The position numbers and the translations under genes are program-made. From Halanaerobiales bacterium (GTDB lineage: Bacteria > Bacillota_F > Halanaerobiia > Halanaerobiales > DTU029), in NCBI GenBank assembly GCA_016278415.1, contig JADQBV010000162.1, positions 1-26,716 of the forward strand: a DNA stretch of 26,716 nt. The letters are read 5' to 3'. A model generated the notes under the pieces. It saw only the letters and a list, made by a program, of their open reading frames with translations. It did no database searches and was not told the DNA's origin. This document shows positions 8,415 to 16,010 of the stretch, one piece after another. How positions within the stretch are numbered: the stretch's first letter is position 1; each line of letters starts with the position of its first letter.

Positions 8415-9491
8415 ATGAGAAAAAAAATAAGTAATAATAAGGTAATGAAAAATAAAATAAGGAAAAGAATATTATTAGTTTTATTGTTAGGATTTATAAC
8501 CGTCTTTATGGTAGCATGTGGTAAAGATTTAACCGAACAGAAATCAAATTCTTTACCTGCAGAAGTCAATTTTGGTATTCTTCGTGTCCCAAATGATGAA
8601 ACAATAGCTATTGCGGAAGGATTATTTGATAAATATTTTACTGAAAAGGGTATAGAATGTAACTTTATTGTTTTTGATTCAGGTGCTGAGGCCAATAAGG
8701 CACTGGCATCAGGTAGTATCGATTTTGCTACTATGGGTAATACAAATGCTATTACTGCCTTGTCCAGGGAGCTGGATGTAGAGATGATTTGGATTCATGA
8801 AGTTCTGGGGGAGATTGAAGCTTTAGCAGTTAAGGATGGGTCTGGTATTAACAAAATAGAAGATCTTTCAGGTAGGAGAGTAGCAACCCCATTTGCTTCT
8901 ACAGCTCACTATATATTATTAAATGCACTGAAAAATGCAGGGATTGAAGAAGATGTTCAACTATTAGATATGCAGACTGCAGAACTGGTAGCAGCCTGGG
9001 AGAGAGGAGATGTTCAGGCAGCTTATACCTGGCAACCTTCTCTAGGTAAATTACTTGAAAGTGGAGAAGTACTTATTTCAAGCGCAGACATGATTGAAAA
9101 AGGATATATAACAGCTAATGTAGAGGTAGTTAGGAATGCCTTTTCTGATAAATATCCTGAACTGGTAGCATCATTTATCAGCTGTATGTCAGAGGCAGCA
9201 GATATATATATACAGGATGCTGAAAAGGCAGCAGCTATTGTAGCGGAAGAACTTGAGATAGATGCAGAAGATGCATTACTACAGATGAGTGGTTCAAGCT
9301 GGTATACAAGGAAGGAATTACTGAGTGAAGACTTTTTTGGAACAAGTAAAGACCCTGGAAATTTTGCAAGGATTATGAAAGATACTTCGGATTTCTTACA
9401 AAATCAAGGTTCAATAGATTACTCTCCAACACAGGATGAGTTTAATGACTATGTTAATCCAGAGTATATTGAAAAGTCTTTAGAAGAATAA
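8415..9491 (+). CDS. Taurine/sulfonate-type ABC substrate-binding lipoprotein (TauA-like)
   Basis: Lipoprotein of 358 aa with a basic N-terminus, a hydrophobic stretch and lipobox MVAC (Cys35). The mature part is an NMT1/SsuA-type periplasmic-binding protein: opening strand VNFGILRVPN, then LASGSIDFATMGN, a conserved TPFASTAHYILL segment and a WERGDVQAAYTW stretch. The last two resemble the TauA (taurine) branch more than nitrate or thiamine binders. The frame opens at 8331, but that start lies 56 nt inside the permease gene. In-frame ATGs at 8394, 8415 and 8445 are better. GGAGG (8396-8400) precedes 8415 with rather long spacing, and 8445 would give a standard-length signal peptide. Substrate identity is inferred only. 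Confidence 0.8.
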   Translation: MRKKISNNKVMKNKIRKRILLVLLLGFITVFMVACGKDLTEQKSNSLPAEVNFGILRVPNDETIAIAEGLFDKYFTEKGIECNFIVFDSGAEANKALASGSIDFATMGNTNAITALSRELDVEMIWIHEVLGEIEALAVKDGSGINKIEDLSGRRVATPFASTAHYILLNALKNAGIEEDVQLLDMQTAELVAAWERGDVQAAYTWQPSLGKLLESGEVLISSADMIEKGYITANVEVVRNAFSDKYPELVASFISCMSEAADIYIQDAEKAAAIVAEELEIDAEDALLQMSGSSWYTRKELLSEDFFGTSKDPGNFARIMKDTSDFLQNQGSIDYSPTQDEFNDYVNPEYIEKSLEE

Positions 9492-9513
9492 GAAGAGGGA
9501 AAGGAAACTAGTA

Positions 9514-10305
9514 ATGGTACATGAAGATAAAGGTGAAACTCTAATAGATATAAAAAATTTAAGTGTAGAATATGGAAAAAAGAAGGATATGATACTTGCA
9601 CTTGATAAGATAAACTTACAAATCAAGCGCGGGGAATTTCTATGTGTTTTAGGTCCTTCTGGCTGTGGAAAGAGTACCCTATTAAAGACTATTGCTGGTT
9701 ATATTAAACCTACAGATGGGATATGTTTTATGCAGGGCAAGCCTATTACAGAGCCTGACTGGCATAGAGGTGTAGTGTTTCAATCACCGACTTTGTATCC
9801 CTGGATGAGTATAAAAGATAATGTAGAGTTTGGTCCTAAGATGAGGGGGCTTCCTGTAGATAAAATAAAAGAAGTAAGAGAGTATTTTCTGGAACAGGTT
9901 AAACTGGATGGTTTTGATAATAAGGCTACCTTTGAACTTTCAGGTGGTATGAAACAGAGAGTAGCCCTGGCTAGGGTATTGGCTAATTATCCTCAGGTAA
10001 TTCTGATGGATGAACCCTTTGGTGCTCTTGATGCCTTGACTAGAGATAATATGCAGACATTGGTTCGTAATATTTGGGAAGAAAACAATAGCACTATATT
10101 CTTTATAACTCACGATGTTGATGAAGCACTATTACTTGCTACAAGAATATTAGTATTATCCAAAAGGCCTGGAAGAATAATCAAGGAGTATAATATAGGA
10201 TTTACTCATAAAATATTTAAAAATAAAACCAAGGATATTATCTATCAGGAAAATTATTTTAAGGTTAAAAATGATATTTTAAAACTTATTAATAATCAGA
10301 TTTAG
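9514..10305 (+). CDS. Taurine/sulfonate-type ABC transporter ATPase (TauB/SsuB-like)
   Basis: 263-aa ABC ATPase that powers the adjacent permease. Walker A is GPSGCGKST (47-55), Q-loop Gln90 lies in VVFQSPTLYPW, the signature LSGGMKQR starts at 142, Walker B is VILMDE (162-167) and the switch is His200 in ITHDVDEA. The PTLYPWMS segment and DVDEALLLA stretch are typical of the TauB/SsuB/NrtD group. The ATG is 22 nt after the lipoprotein stop, with an AAGGAA site, so the three genes form one operon closed by a terminator at 10340. Confidence 0.88.
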   Translation: MVHEDKGETLIDIKNLSVEYGKKKDMILALDKINLQIKRGEFLCVLGPSGCGKSTLLKTIAGYIKPTDGICFMQGKPITEPDWHRGVVFQSPTLYPWMSIKDNVEFGPKMRGLPVDKIKEVREYFLEQVKLDGFDNKATFELSGGMKQRVALARVLANYPQVILMDEPFGALDALTRDNMQTLVRNIWEENNSTIFFITHDVDEALLLATRILVLSKRPGRIIKEYNIGFTHKIFKNKTKDIIYQENYFKVKNDILKLINNQI

Positions 10306-10339
10306 GAGTAAGTTAATTATCAAATTCTTTTTAATGAAG

Positions 10340-10366
10340 AGGTAGGGATTAAAACCTGCCTTTTTT
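10340..10366 (+). terminator. Rho-independent terminator of the sulfonate-type ABC operon
   Basis: Stem AGGTAGG (10340-10346) with CCTGCCT (10355-10361), one G-U pair, 8-nt loop, followed by six T residues (10361-10366). It lies 35 bp after the ATPase stop codon. Confidence 0.85.
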
Positions 10367-10396
10367 CTATATACTTATATTAAATTATTAAAATAC

Positions 10397-10424
10397 TTGT
10401 CATATTACTGAAAGAGTTTAATAC
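10397..10424 (+). promoter_or_regulatory. Possible sigma-A promoter for the rfbB-like gene
   Basis: TTGTCA (10397-10402) and TAATAC (10419-10424) are separated by 16 bp, between the upstream terminator and the dehydratase gene. Both hexamers are imperfect. Confidence 0.35.
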
Positions 10425-10454
10425 TAACTAGTTTAAAGAAAGGGGCAAGAGGTT

Positions 10455-11411
10455 TTGAAAAAAATATTGGTGACAGGTGGCTGTGGATTTATTGGGAGTA
10501 ATTTTATAAGATATATGATTAATAAGTATCCGGATTATCAAATTATAAACTTAGACTTATTGACATATGCAGGTGATATAAGAAACTTGAATGATATCTC
10601 AGATAATGATAATTATCAATTTGTTCAGGGTAATATTTGTGATAGTGGATTACTTGAGACCTTGTTTGAAAAATATGATATAGACACAATTATTAACTTT
10701 GCTGCTGAAACTCATGTTGATCGAAGTATTACTAATCCTAATATTTTTGTTGAAACAAATGTAATGGGAACAGGGGAATTATTGAATGCTGCTAATAAAT
10801 ACAATATAGATAGATTTATTCAAATTTCTACTGATGAAGTCTATGGTGCGTTAGGGCAGAAAGGGAGGTTTACAGAAGAATCACTTTTAGCCCCTAATAG
10901 TCCTTATTCTGCCAGTAAAGCTGGAGCTGATATGTTAGTTAGATCATATTATAAAACATATGGATTACAAGTTATAATTACACGTTGTACAAACAATTAT
11001 GGTTCATATCAAAACACTGAAAAATTGATTCCTCTTATTATTACCAGGGCTTTAAAAGATAAAGAACTGCCTGTTTATGGTGATGGTCTACAAATTAGAG
11101 ATTGGCTTCATGTTCAAGACCATTGTCTTGCTATTGATAAGATTCTTCATAATGGGGAAATAGGTGAAATATATAATATAGGGGCAAACAATGAGCAAAC
11201 AAATATAGATCTAATAAAAACAATCCTAAAATATTTAGGTAAACCAGATAGTTTAATAAGACATGTTAAAGATCGCCTGGGGCATGACAGAAGATATGCC
11301 TTGGATACCAGTAAAATTAAGGAAGAGTTATCCTGGGTTCCAAAATATTCTTTTGAAAAGGGTTTGAAAGAAACAATAAACTGGTATTTAAGTAATGAAT
11401 ATTTTGACTAA
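10455..11411 (+). CDS. rfbB: dTDP-glucose 4,6-dehydratase
   Basis: 318-aa extended short-chain dehydrogenase. The NAD+ motif TGGCGFIGS is at residues 7-15. The catalytic STDEVYG (125-131) holds the Asp-Glu pair diagnostic of dTDP-glucose 4,6-dehydratase, and YSASK gives Tyr151 and Lys155. Conserved NNYGSYQ (180-186) and GDGLQIRDWLHV (209-220) also fit. The enzyme converts dTDP-glucose to the 4-keto-6-deoxy intermediate used for rhamnose and other deoxysugars. It is slightly shorter than typical family members. The start is TTG, with AAAGGGG about 9 nt upstream. It is isolated: no rfbA, rfbC or rfbD lies in the window, so the pathway partners must be elsewhere. RffG-type assignment is equivalent. 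Confidence 0.85.
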   Translation: MKKILVTGGCGFIGSNFIRYMINKYPDYQIINLDLLTYAGDIRNLNDISDNDNYQFVQGNICDSGLLETLFEKYDIDTIINFAAETHVDRSITNPNIFVETNVMGTGELLNAANKYNIDRFIQISTDEVYGALGQKGRFTEESLLAPNSPYSASKAGADMLVRSYYKTYGLQVIITRCTNNYGSYQNTEKLIPLIITRALKDKELPVYGDGLQIRDWLHVQDHCLAIDKILHNGEIGEIYNIGANNEQTNIDLIKTILKYLGKPDSLIRHVKDRLGHDRRYALDTSKIKEELSWVPKYSFEKGLKETINWYLSNEYFD

Positions 11412-11581
11412 TTAAATGGGATAAGAAATTATAAGAATTTGTTTATAAGAATTATTATTAAAAGTTGCTAGAGCACCGATAGTTTGATAGACTTATAAAA
11501 GAAATAGATTAGCTTATAATTAAGCTGTCAAATAAAAAAGAAGTAGATACTGTCGACGTAAATATTTTAGGGGGTTTATAG

Positions 11582-12109
11582 ATGGATAATAATGATATAT
11601 TAATTAGATTAAGATATGCTCTGGATATAAAAGACATAGATATGGTAGAGATATTTAGGCTTGGTGGTATTGAGGTGACAAAGGAAGAAGTGTTAAAGAT
11701 TCTTACAAATACAACAAGTATTTATCATAATGAGGATGATAATGACGGTGCTATAGATAATAATGATGAAAATATATATTGTGATAATTCTATGCTAGAT
11801 TCATTCTTAAATGGTTTTATTACATTTAAAAGAGGTAAACAGGAACTAAAGCCTGGACAAACTAAAGGGTCAGTATTATCTATAGAGGATGATGGAAGTA
11901 TTAATAATGTAATGCTAAAGAAACTGAAAATAGCACTATCATTGAAAAGTGAGGACATGATTTATATATTAGAAAAGACCGGAGTCACGATAACAGATGG
12001 AGAATTAAGTGCTTTATTTAGGAAAAAAGGACATAGGAATTATAGAGAATGTGGTGACAGATATGCCAGGAATTTCTTAAAAGGATTAACTATAAAATAT
12101 AGAAAATAA
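11582..12109 (+). CDS. DUF1456 (YehS-like) family protein
   Basis: 175-aa cytoplasmic protein with the two-repeat layout of DUF1456/YehS. Repeat one (residues ~4-40) contains IRLRYALDIKD, MVEIFRLGG and VTKEEV. Repeat two (~110-150) contains LKIALSLKSEDMIYILEKTG and the TDGELSALFRKKGHRNY stretch typical of the family end. An acidic, low-complexity Asp/Asn linker (about 52-65) and an FLNGFITFKRG segment lie between. The family's biochemical role is not established. The ATG follows AGGGGG by 7 nt. The gene stands alone, with the repeat-rich non-coding region starting immediately after it. Confidence 0.75.
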   Translation: MDNNDILIRLRYALDIKDIDMVEIFRLGGIEVTKEEVLKILTNTTSIYHNEDDNDGAIDNNDENIYCDNSMLDSFLNGFITFKRGKQELKPGQTKGSVLSIEDDGSINNVMLKKLKIALSLKSEDMIYILEKTGVTITDGELSALFRKKGHRNYRECGDRYARNFLKGLTIKYRK

Positions 12110-12119
12110 AGATAAGCCT

Positions 12120-12275
12120 ACAAAAGGCCAACCATTACGGTTGGCCAAAGTATGAGGAGTTTTATAAATGAAAAGAGTTGTTGGTATCTATGTGATCCCT
12201 TAACGGGTTACTTATAGTATATAATACCATTATTAAGATACAATTAACTAAAGATTAGAATTAGATTAAAATTAC
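12120..12275 (+). repeat. Two-hairpin repeat element, copy A
   Basis: First of two diverged direct copies (the other at 12858-13001). In order: hairpin 1, GGCCAACC-ATTAC-GGTTGGCC (12126-12146); a GAGGAG site; ATGAAAAG (12168); hairpin 2, GTGATCC-CTTAAC-GGGTTAC (12192-12211); TATAGTATATA; and GATTAGAATTAGATTA (12253). The ATG opens an 11-codon frame (12168-12203) that ends inside hairpin 2. Both stems pair in both copies despite base differences, which supports a structured RNA. The family is unknown to me. Confidence 0.6.
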
Positions 12276-12330
12276 AATCTATTAACAATGTAAGTCTTAT
12301 TTCCGTACTAAATCTGTTTATAGGAGAATA

Positions 12331-12450
12331 GAGGCCAACAGTAATCTTGGCTCCGGCTACAGTAAACCCTTGGCTAACTATAGTAACCTTACGGCCACTA
12401 CAATTAGTTTACGAACCTACTGTAACCTTTGCCTCGATCATAGCAGACCC
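12331..12450. repeat. Degenerate ~20-bp tandem repeats, block 1
   Basis: About six units with anchor (A-C/T-AGTAA-like) positions at 12338, 12359, 12380, 12400, 12419 and 12440, a spacing of 19-21 bp. The plus-strand consensus is roughly CTACAGTAACCTTACGG. The copies are imperfect and every frame is broken by stops or frame changes between units. The DNA is visibly less AT-rich than its flanks. It is not a CRISPR: there is no exact repeat and no unique spacers. Iteron-like protein binding sites, a repetitive RNA or a decayed coding repeat are possible. Confidence 0.6.
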
Positions 12451-12517
12451 AATGTTGTGATATATTCATAAATTCTTAACCTGATAAATTAAAAATAGAT
12501 GATTTAAATATCACTTT

Positions 12518-12704
12518 CGACACCTGTATTGATCTCTCGACCAATACAAATATCTACCGAACCTACTATGATCTTAGCTCGACCACTACAGATTGCTGAT
12601 AAACCTGTTCCAGTCTTACGACTGGATACAGATTCTTACGCAACCTGCAGTAATCTTAACACCGGTCTATGTAGATCCTTACGGACCTGCATAGTCCTTT
12701 GCCC
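12518..12704. repeat. Degenerate ~21-bp tandem repeats, block 2
   Basis: Nine or ten units of the same family as block 1, for example CCTACTATGATCTTAGCTCG and CCTGCAGTAATCTTAACACC. CC/GG anchors fall near 12523, 12541, 12562, 12583, 12604, 12624, 12644, 12665 and 12686, mostly 20-21 bp apart. The block is separated from block 1 by ~70 bp of AT-rich DNA; 83 bp between the last and first anchors is close to four unit lengths. A 68-codon frame exists here (12529-12735) but has no ribosome site and simply follows the 21-bp period. Confidence 0.6.
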
Positions 12705-12737
12705 GATTAGTTCAAACCCAGTGGGTCTGAACTAATC
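12705..12737. other. Strong stem-loop at the end of repeat block 2
   Basis: GATTAGTTCA (12705-12714) pairs with TGAACTAATC (12728-12737), and ACCCA with TGGGT inside it, broken by a single A-C mismatch. This gives a 15-bp stem around a one-base centre, close to a perfect palindrome. No U-run follows on either strand. It could cap an RNA made from the repeat block, or be a protein site. Confidence 0.55.
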
Positions 12738-12857
12738 TGTGCTCAATCACTATTGACCTCCTTATTATATTATCCATTGCTTAAAGAATATATACAATTA
12801 TTTTTATTTTTTTATACAAAAGTGATTAAGTTATTATTTTTAAAAAAAGTTGTGCTA

Positions 12858-13001
12858 GCAAAAAGCCAACCATTACGGTTGGCTATGTAAAAGGAGATTT
12901 AAAATGAAAAGTTCTTATTCACGTGATTCCTTAACGAATTACTTGTAGTATATACTAGCAATATTAAGAATAAATGGAGATTAGAATTAGATTAGAAAAG
13001 A
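12858..13001 (+). repeat. Two-hairpin repeat element, copy B
   Basis: Second copy of the element at 12120-12275. Hairpin 1 is AGCCAACC-ATTAC-GGTTGGCT (12864-12884), followed by AAGGAG, ATGAAAAG (12904), hairpin 2 GTGATTC-CTTAAC-GAATTAC (12923-12942), TGTAGTATATA and GATTAGAATTAGATTA (12979). Relative to copy A the outer pair of hairpin 1 changes G-C to A-U and one pair of hairpin 2 changes C-G to U-A, so pairing is kept. Its ATG opens a 14-codon frame (12904-12948). No tandem repeats follow this copy. The remaining DNA up to 13095 shows nothing I can name. Confidence 0.6.
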
Positions 13002-13095
13002 TAGGAAGCGGGGAATACTTAAGGATAGTAATAGAGTATACAGTATTAGGGTTGAAGATTATTTGACTTGGTAATATATAAGGTATATAATTAAA

Positions 13096-13135
13096 CTTAA
13101 CATATGAGCAATTAATCATTTGTTCATATGTTAAG
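13096..13135. promoter_or_regulatory. 40-bp palindromic operator of the ArsR/CadC-type repressor
   Basis: Arms CTTAACATATGAGCAA (13096-13111) and TTGTTCATATGTTAAG (13120-13135) are inverted copies with one mismatch around an 8-bp spacer. The ATATGA(A/G)CA...TGTTCATAT core is the usual half-site pair of ArsR/SmtB-family repressors. It lies just upstream of the repressor's ribosome site, fitting autoregulation that metal relieves. Confidence 0.75.
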
Positions 13136-13187
13136 TAATGGGAAAATCAATTATTATTCTCTAGAGTCAGCGAAAGGAATATACTTT

Positions 13188-13559
13188 ATGACTAAAAAAA
13201 ATAACAGAATCGAAAGTTGTGACTGTAATGTAATTCATGAAAATGTGGTAAGGCAAGCTAGGAATAGAATGCCTGATGAAGAAACTTTTAATGAATTAGC
13301 TGATTTATTTAAAGTATTTGGCGATCCCACAAGGGTCAGAATACTATGGGCTCTGAATGAAGCTGAAATGTGTGTTTGTGATATTGCAGTCTTGCTGAAC
13401 ATGACTCAATCGGCAATTTCTCATCAATTGAGGGTGCTAAAACAATCTAAATTAGTGAAAAATAGAAGAGAGGGAAAGATAGTATTTTATTCAATAAATG
13501 ATAAGTACAATAAAGATATATTTAATCAAGTTTTATCACATATTACTGATAATCAATAA
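13188..13559 (+). CDS. cadC: ArsR/SmtB-family metal-responsive repressor (CadC-like)
   Basis: 123-aa winged-helix repressor. It carries N-terminal cysteines Cys11 and Cys13 (SCDCNVIH) and the CVC metal motif in the sensor helix (Cys62, Cys64 in MCVCDIA). The recognition helix is MTQSAISHQLRVLK (72-85) and the wing is GKIVFYSI. This four-thiolate set matches the CadC site for Cd, Pb and Zn. When metal binds, the protein should leave its operator and allow export-pump synthesis. The frame extends up to an ATG at 13128, but that codon lies inside the operator palindrome and has no ribosome site. The ATG at 13188 has AAAGGA upstream and gives CadC-like length. The cognate ATPase follows 145 bp downstream. 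Confidence 0.88.
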   Translation: MTKKNNRIESCDCNVIHENVVRQARNRMPDEETFNELADLFKVFGDPTRVRILWALNEAEMCVCDIAVLLNMTQSAISHQLRVLKQSKLVKNRREGKIVFYSINDKYNKDIFNQVLSHITDNQ

Positions 13560-13588
13560 ATTAAGATAAGAATTATTTTCGAAAAATA

Positions 13589-13614
13589 CATGAATATATA
13601 TTTAAGTGTTCATG
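13589..13614. promoter_or_regulatory. Second ArsR-like site before the metal ATPase
   Basis: CATGAA (13589-13594) and TTCATG (13609-13614) form inverted half-sites 14 bp apart, and a further ATATGTTCA lies just downstream. They resemble the half-sites of the operator at 13096 and could give the ATPase its own metal-controlled promoter. Confidence 0.4.
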
Positions 13615-13704
13615 CAATATATGTTCAAGAAGTTGTTAGCAAGTTTAATTATAAAGTTTTATATAGTTTTGTTGGTATTGTAAGTAAATTTGGAGGTGTT
13701 TATT

Positions 13705-15825
13705 TTGAAAAGAGAGTTTATACTTAAAGGTTTAGATTGTGCTAACTGTGCAGCTAAAATAGAAGCTGAAGTTAATGAAATAAATGGAGTTAATAATGCC
13801 ACAGTTGATTTTGTTTCTCAGAAATTGACAATAGAGGTTTCTGATAAGAAGGATCTTAATAGAATTATGGGAGGAGCAGCCGCTATTGTTCAAAGGGTTG
13901 AGCCAGGTGTTAAAGTTACTTTTGAGGATGCTTTAAAAGAACAATCAGATGCTGGTGATAGTAATCAAAGTAGTGAAAAGCAGAAAAAAGAGATAGCAAA
14001 ACTTATAATTGGTGCAGCTATCTTTGCAATTGGGATTATTTTCAATTTTGCAGATTGGCTGGAACTAAGTATATTTCTATTAAGTTATATTATAGTTGGT
14101 AGTGATGTTGTTTTAAGAGCAATAAAAGGTATTGCTCGAGGTAGGGTATTTAGTGAGCATTTCTTGATGACTATTGCTACTATTGGTGCGTTCTTTGTAG
14201 GAGAATATCCAGAGGGTGTAACTGTTATGCTATTTTATTTGATTGGTGAACTGTTTCAGAATAAGGCGGTTGATCATTCCAGAAAATCCATTAGTGAATT
14301 GATGGACATTAGAGCTGACTACGCAAATTTAAAAATTGATGGAGAATATAAAAAAGTATCACCTGAGGATGTAAATATCGGAGATATTATTATTGTTAAA
14401 CCAGGAGAGAAGATTCCCCTGGATGGAGAAGTAATAGAAGGAACATCAATGGTCGATACATCTGCTTTAACAGGTGAATCCCTTCCCCGTGAACTGGAAT
14501 CTGGATCAGAAGCCTTAAGTGGATTTATCAATAAGAATAGTGTTCTTACTATTGAAGTTACTAAGCTTTATAAAGAATCTACTGTTTCTAGAATTCTTGA
14601 GTTAGTAGAAAATGCTAGCAGTAGAAAGGCAGCAACTGAAAACTTTATAACGAAATTCGCTAGATATTATACACCTGTAGTTGTATTTGGAGCTTTAGCT
14701 TTAGCTATTATTCCACCATTAGTAATTCAGGGGGCAAGCTTCTCGGAATGGGTCTATAGAGCCTTAGTATTTTTAGTGGTGTCTTGTCCTTGTGCATTGG
14801 TAATTTCAATACCTTTAGGTTTTTTCGGTGGTATAGGAGGGGCTTCAAAAAGAGGTATATTAGTAAAGGGTAGCAACTATCTTGAAGCCTTAAATAGTGT
14901 TGAAACAGTTGTCTTTGATAAGACAGGTACACTAACTAAAGGAATATTTACAGTAACTGAAACTAACCCTCAAGGTAATTATACAGCTGGGGAATTATTA
15001 GAATATGCAGCATATGCTGAGAGTTATTCTAATCACCCTATTGCACTTTCAGTTATAGATGCTTATAATACTGAAATTGATCAGAATAGAATTGAAGATT
15101 ATCAGGAAATTGCTGGACATGGTATTAAAGCTATTGTTAATGGTAGTGAAGTTCTAGCTGGTAATAGTAAATTAATGAACAGTGAAAATATTGAATATGG
15201 TGATGTTGAGACTTTAGGAACTATAATATATGTTGCCATAGAGGGTAAGTATGCTGGCAATATTGTTATTGCAGATGAAGTGAAGGAAGACTCTGCATCA
15301 GCAATTAAAGAGCTTAAATTACTTGGTGTCAAGAAAACGGTAATGCTAACTGGTGACTTAAAGACAGTCGGTGAGAGAATTGCTCAGCAGTTAGGATTGG
15401 ATGAGGTTTACTCAGAACTACTACCTGCTGACAAGATTGATAAACTTGAACTGTTGGATGGGCAGAAATCAGCTAAAAGTAAGCTTGTCTTTGTCGGTGA
15501 TGGTATAAATGATGCCCCTGTACTTGCTAGAGCAGATATTGGAATGGCTATGGGAGGTCTAGGCTCAGATGCTGCAATTGAAGCTGCAGATATTGTAGTC
15601 ATGAATGATGAGCCATCTAAGATAGCTTCTGCAATCAAGATTGCCAAAAGAACCAAGAGTATTGTGTATCAAAATATTATATTCGCATTAGGTATAAAAC
15701 TAATATTCCTTATTTTAGGTGCCTTTGGAGTAGCGTCTATGTGGGAAGCAGTATTCGCAGATATGGGTGTTGCCATACTTGCAATTCTTAACGCGATGAG
15801 AGTGTTGAATACAAAAAATATATAA
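13705..15825 (+). CDS. cadA: Heavy-metal-exporting P1B-type ATPase (Cd/Zn/Pb; CadA/ZntA type)
   Basis: 706-aa inner-membrane ATPase that pumps divalent soft metals out. One N-terminal HMA domain carries GLDCANC (Cys12, Cys15). Membrane helices follow, then the actuator TGES, the metal-binding SCPC motif with CPC at 361-363 in the sixth helix, the phosphorylation site DKTGTL (Asp405), HP (444-445) and GDGINDAP (598-605). The final helix holds an Asp in FADMGVA (Asp686), a marker of the Zn/Cd/Pb subgroup rather than copper pumps. The frame can be read from a TTG at 13690, but that codon is on the GGAGG site; the TTG at 13705 is correctly spaced. Its CadC-like repressor lies directly upstream. 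Confidence 0.92.
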   Translation: MKREFILKGLDCANCAAKIEAEVNEINGVNNATVDFVSQKLTIEVSDKKDLNRIMGGAAAIVQRVEPGVKVTFEDALKEQSDAGDSNQSSEKQKKEIAKLIIGAAIFAIGIIFNFADWLELSIFLLSYIIVGSDVVLRAIKGIARGRVFSEHFLMTIATIGAFFVGEYPEGVTVMLFYLIGELFQNKAVDHSRKSISELMDIRADYANLKIDGEYKKVSPEDVNIGDIIIVKPGEKIPLDGEVIEGTSMVDTSALTGESLPRELESGSEALSGFINKNSVLTIEVTKLYKESTVSRILELVENASSRKAATENFITKFARYYTPVVVFGALALAIIPPLVIQGASFSEWVYRALVFLVVSCPCALVISIPLGFFGGIGGASKRGILVKGSNYLEALNSVETVVFDKTGTLTKGIFTVTETNPQGNYTAGELLEYAAYAESYSNHPIALSVIDAYNTEIDQNRIEDYQEIAGHGIKAIVNGSEVLAGNSKLMNSENIEYGDVETLGTIIYVAIEGKYAGNIVIADEVKEDSASAIKELKLLGVKKTVMLTGDLKTVGERIAQQLGLDEVYSELLPADKIDKLELLDGQKSAKSKLVFVGDGINDAPVLARADIGMAMGGLGSDAAIEAADIVVMNDEPSKIASAIKIAKRTKSIVYQNIIFALGIKLIFLILGAFGVASMWEAVFADMGVAILAILNAMRVLNTKNI

Positions 15826-15839
15826 ATCTTATTGTTGTG

Positions 15840-15887
15840 GTCCCCCTTAGTATATTTAAACCTTAATAAGGAAAGGAAGAGGGGGAC
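15840..15887 (+). terminator. Stem-loop after the metal ATPase
   Basis: GTCCCCC (15840-15846) pairs perfectly with GGGGGAC (15881-15887), with an inner CCTT/AAGG pairing in the loop. No U-tract follows, so it may act mainly as an mRNA 3'-end stabiliser or a weak terminator. Confidence 0.5.
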
Positions 15888-16010
15888 TAAATTGATATTT
15901 ATAAAAGTAGATAATTGTCTCTTGTTTAAAAAAATGTATTTTTTTTGCAGGAGTTTCATAATTATTAGTGAAATAGTACTATATACTATAAAAAAATAAC
16001 TATAAAATTA

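Noticed and set aside
12331..12720. CRISPR array
   Set aside because: Units are degenerate, directly adjacent and ~21 bp long, with no constant repeat alternating with unique spacers, and no cas genes are nearby.
12529..12735. 68-aa coding gene inside repeat block 2
   Set aside because: It has no ribosome binding site, its heptad-like pattern just mirrors the 21-bp DNA period, and the related block 1 has no matching open frame.
12168..12948. Conserved small proteins at the ATGs of copies A and B
   Set aside because: The 11- and 14-codon frames are not in the same register and share only the first three codons, while the hairpins are preserved, so peptide conservation is not supported; leader translation remains possible.
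12120..13001. Insertion sequence or transposon bounded by the duplicated elements
   Set aside because: The flanking copies are direct and diverged, there is no transposase frame between them and no target duplication could be recognised.
13128..13187. N-terminal 20-residue extension of the ArsR-family repressor
   Set aside because: The upstream ATG lies within the operator palindrome and lacks a ribosome site; the ATG at 13188 fits CadC length.
14319..15656. Several antisense frames within the metal ATPase gene
   Set aside because: They are shadows of the strong plus-strand coding frame, without ribosome sites or recognisable domains.
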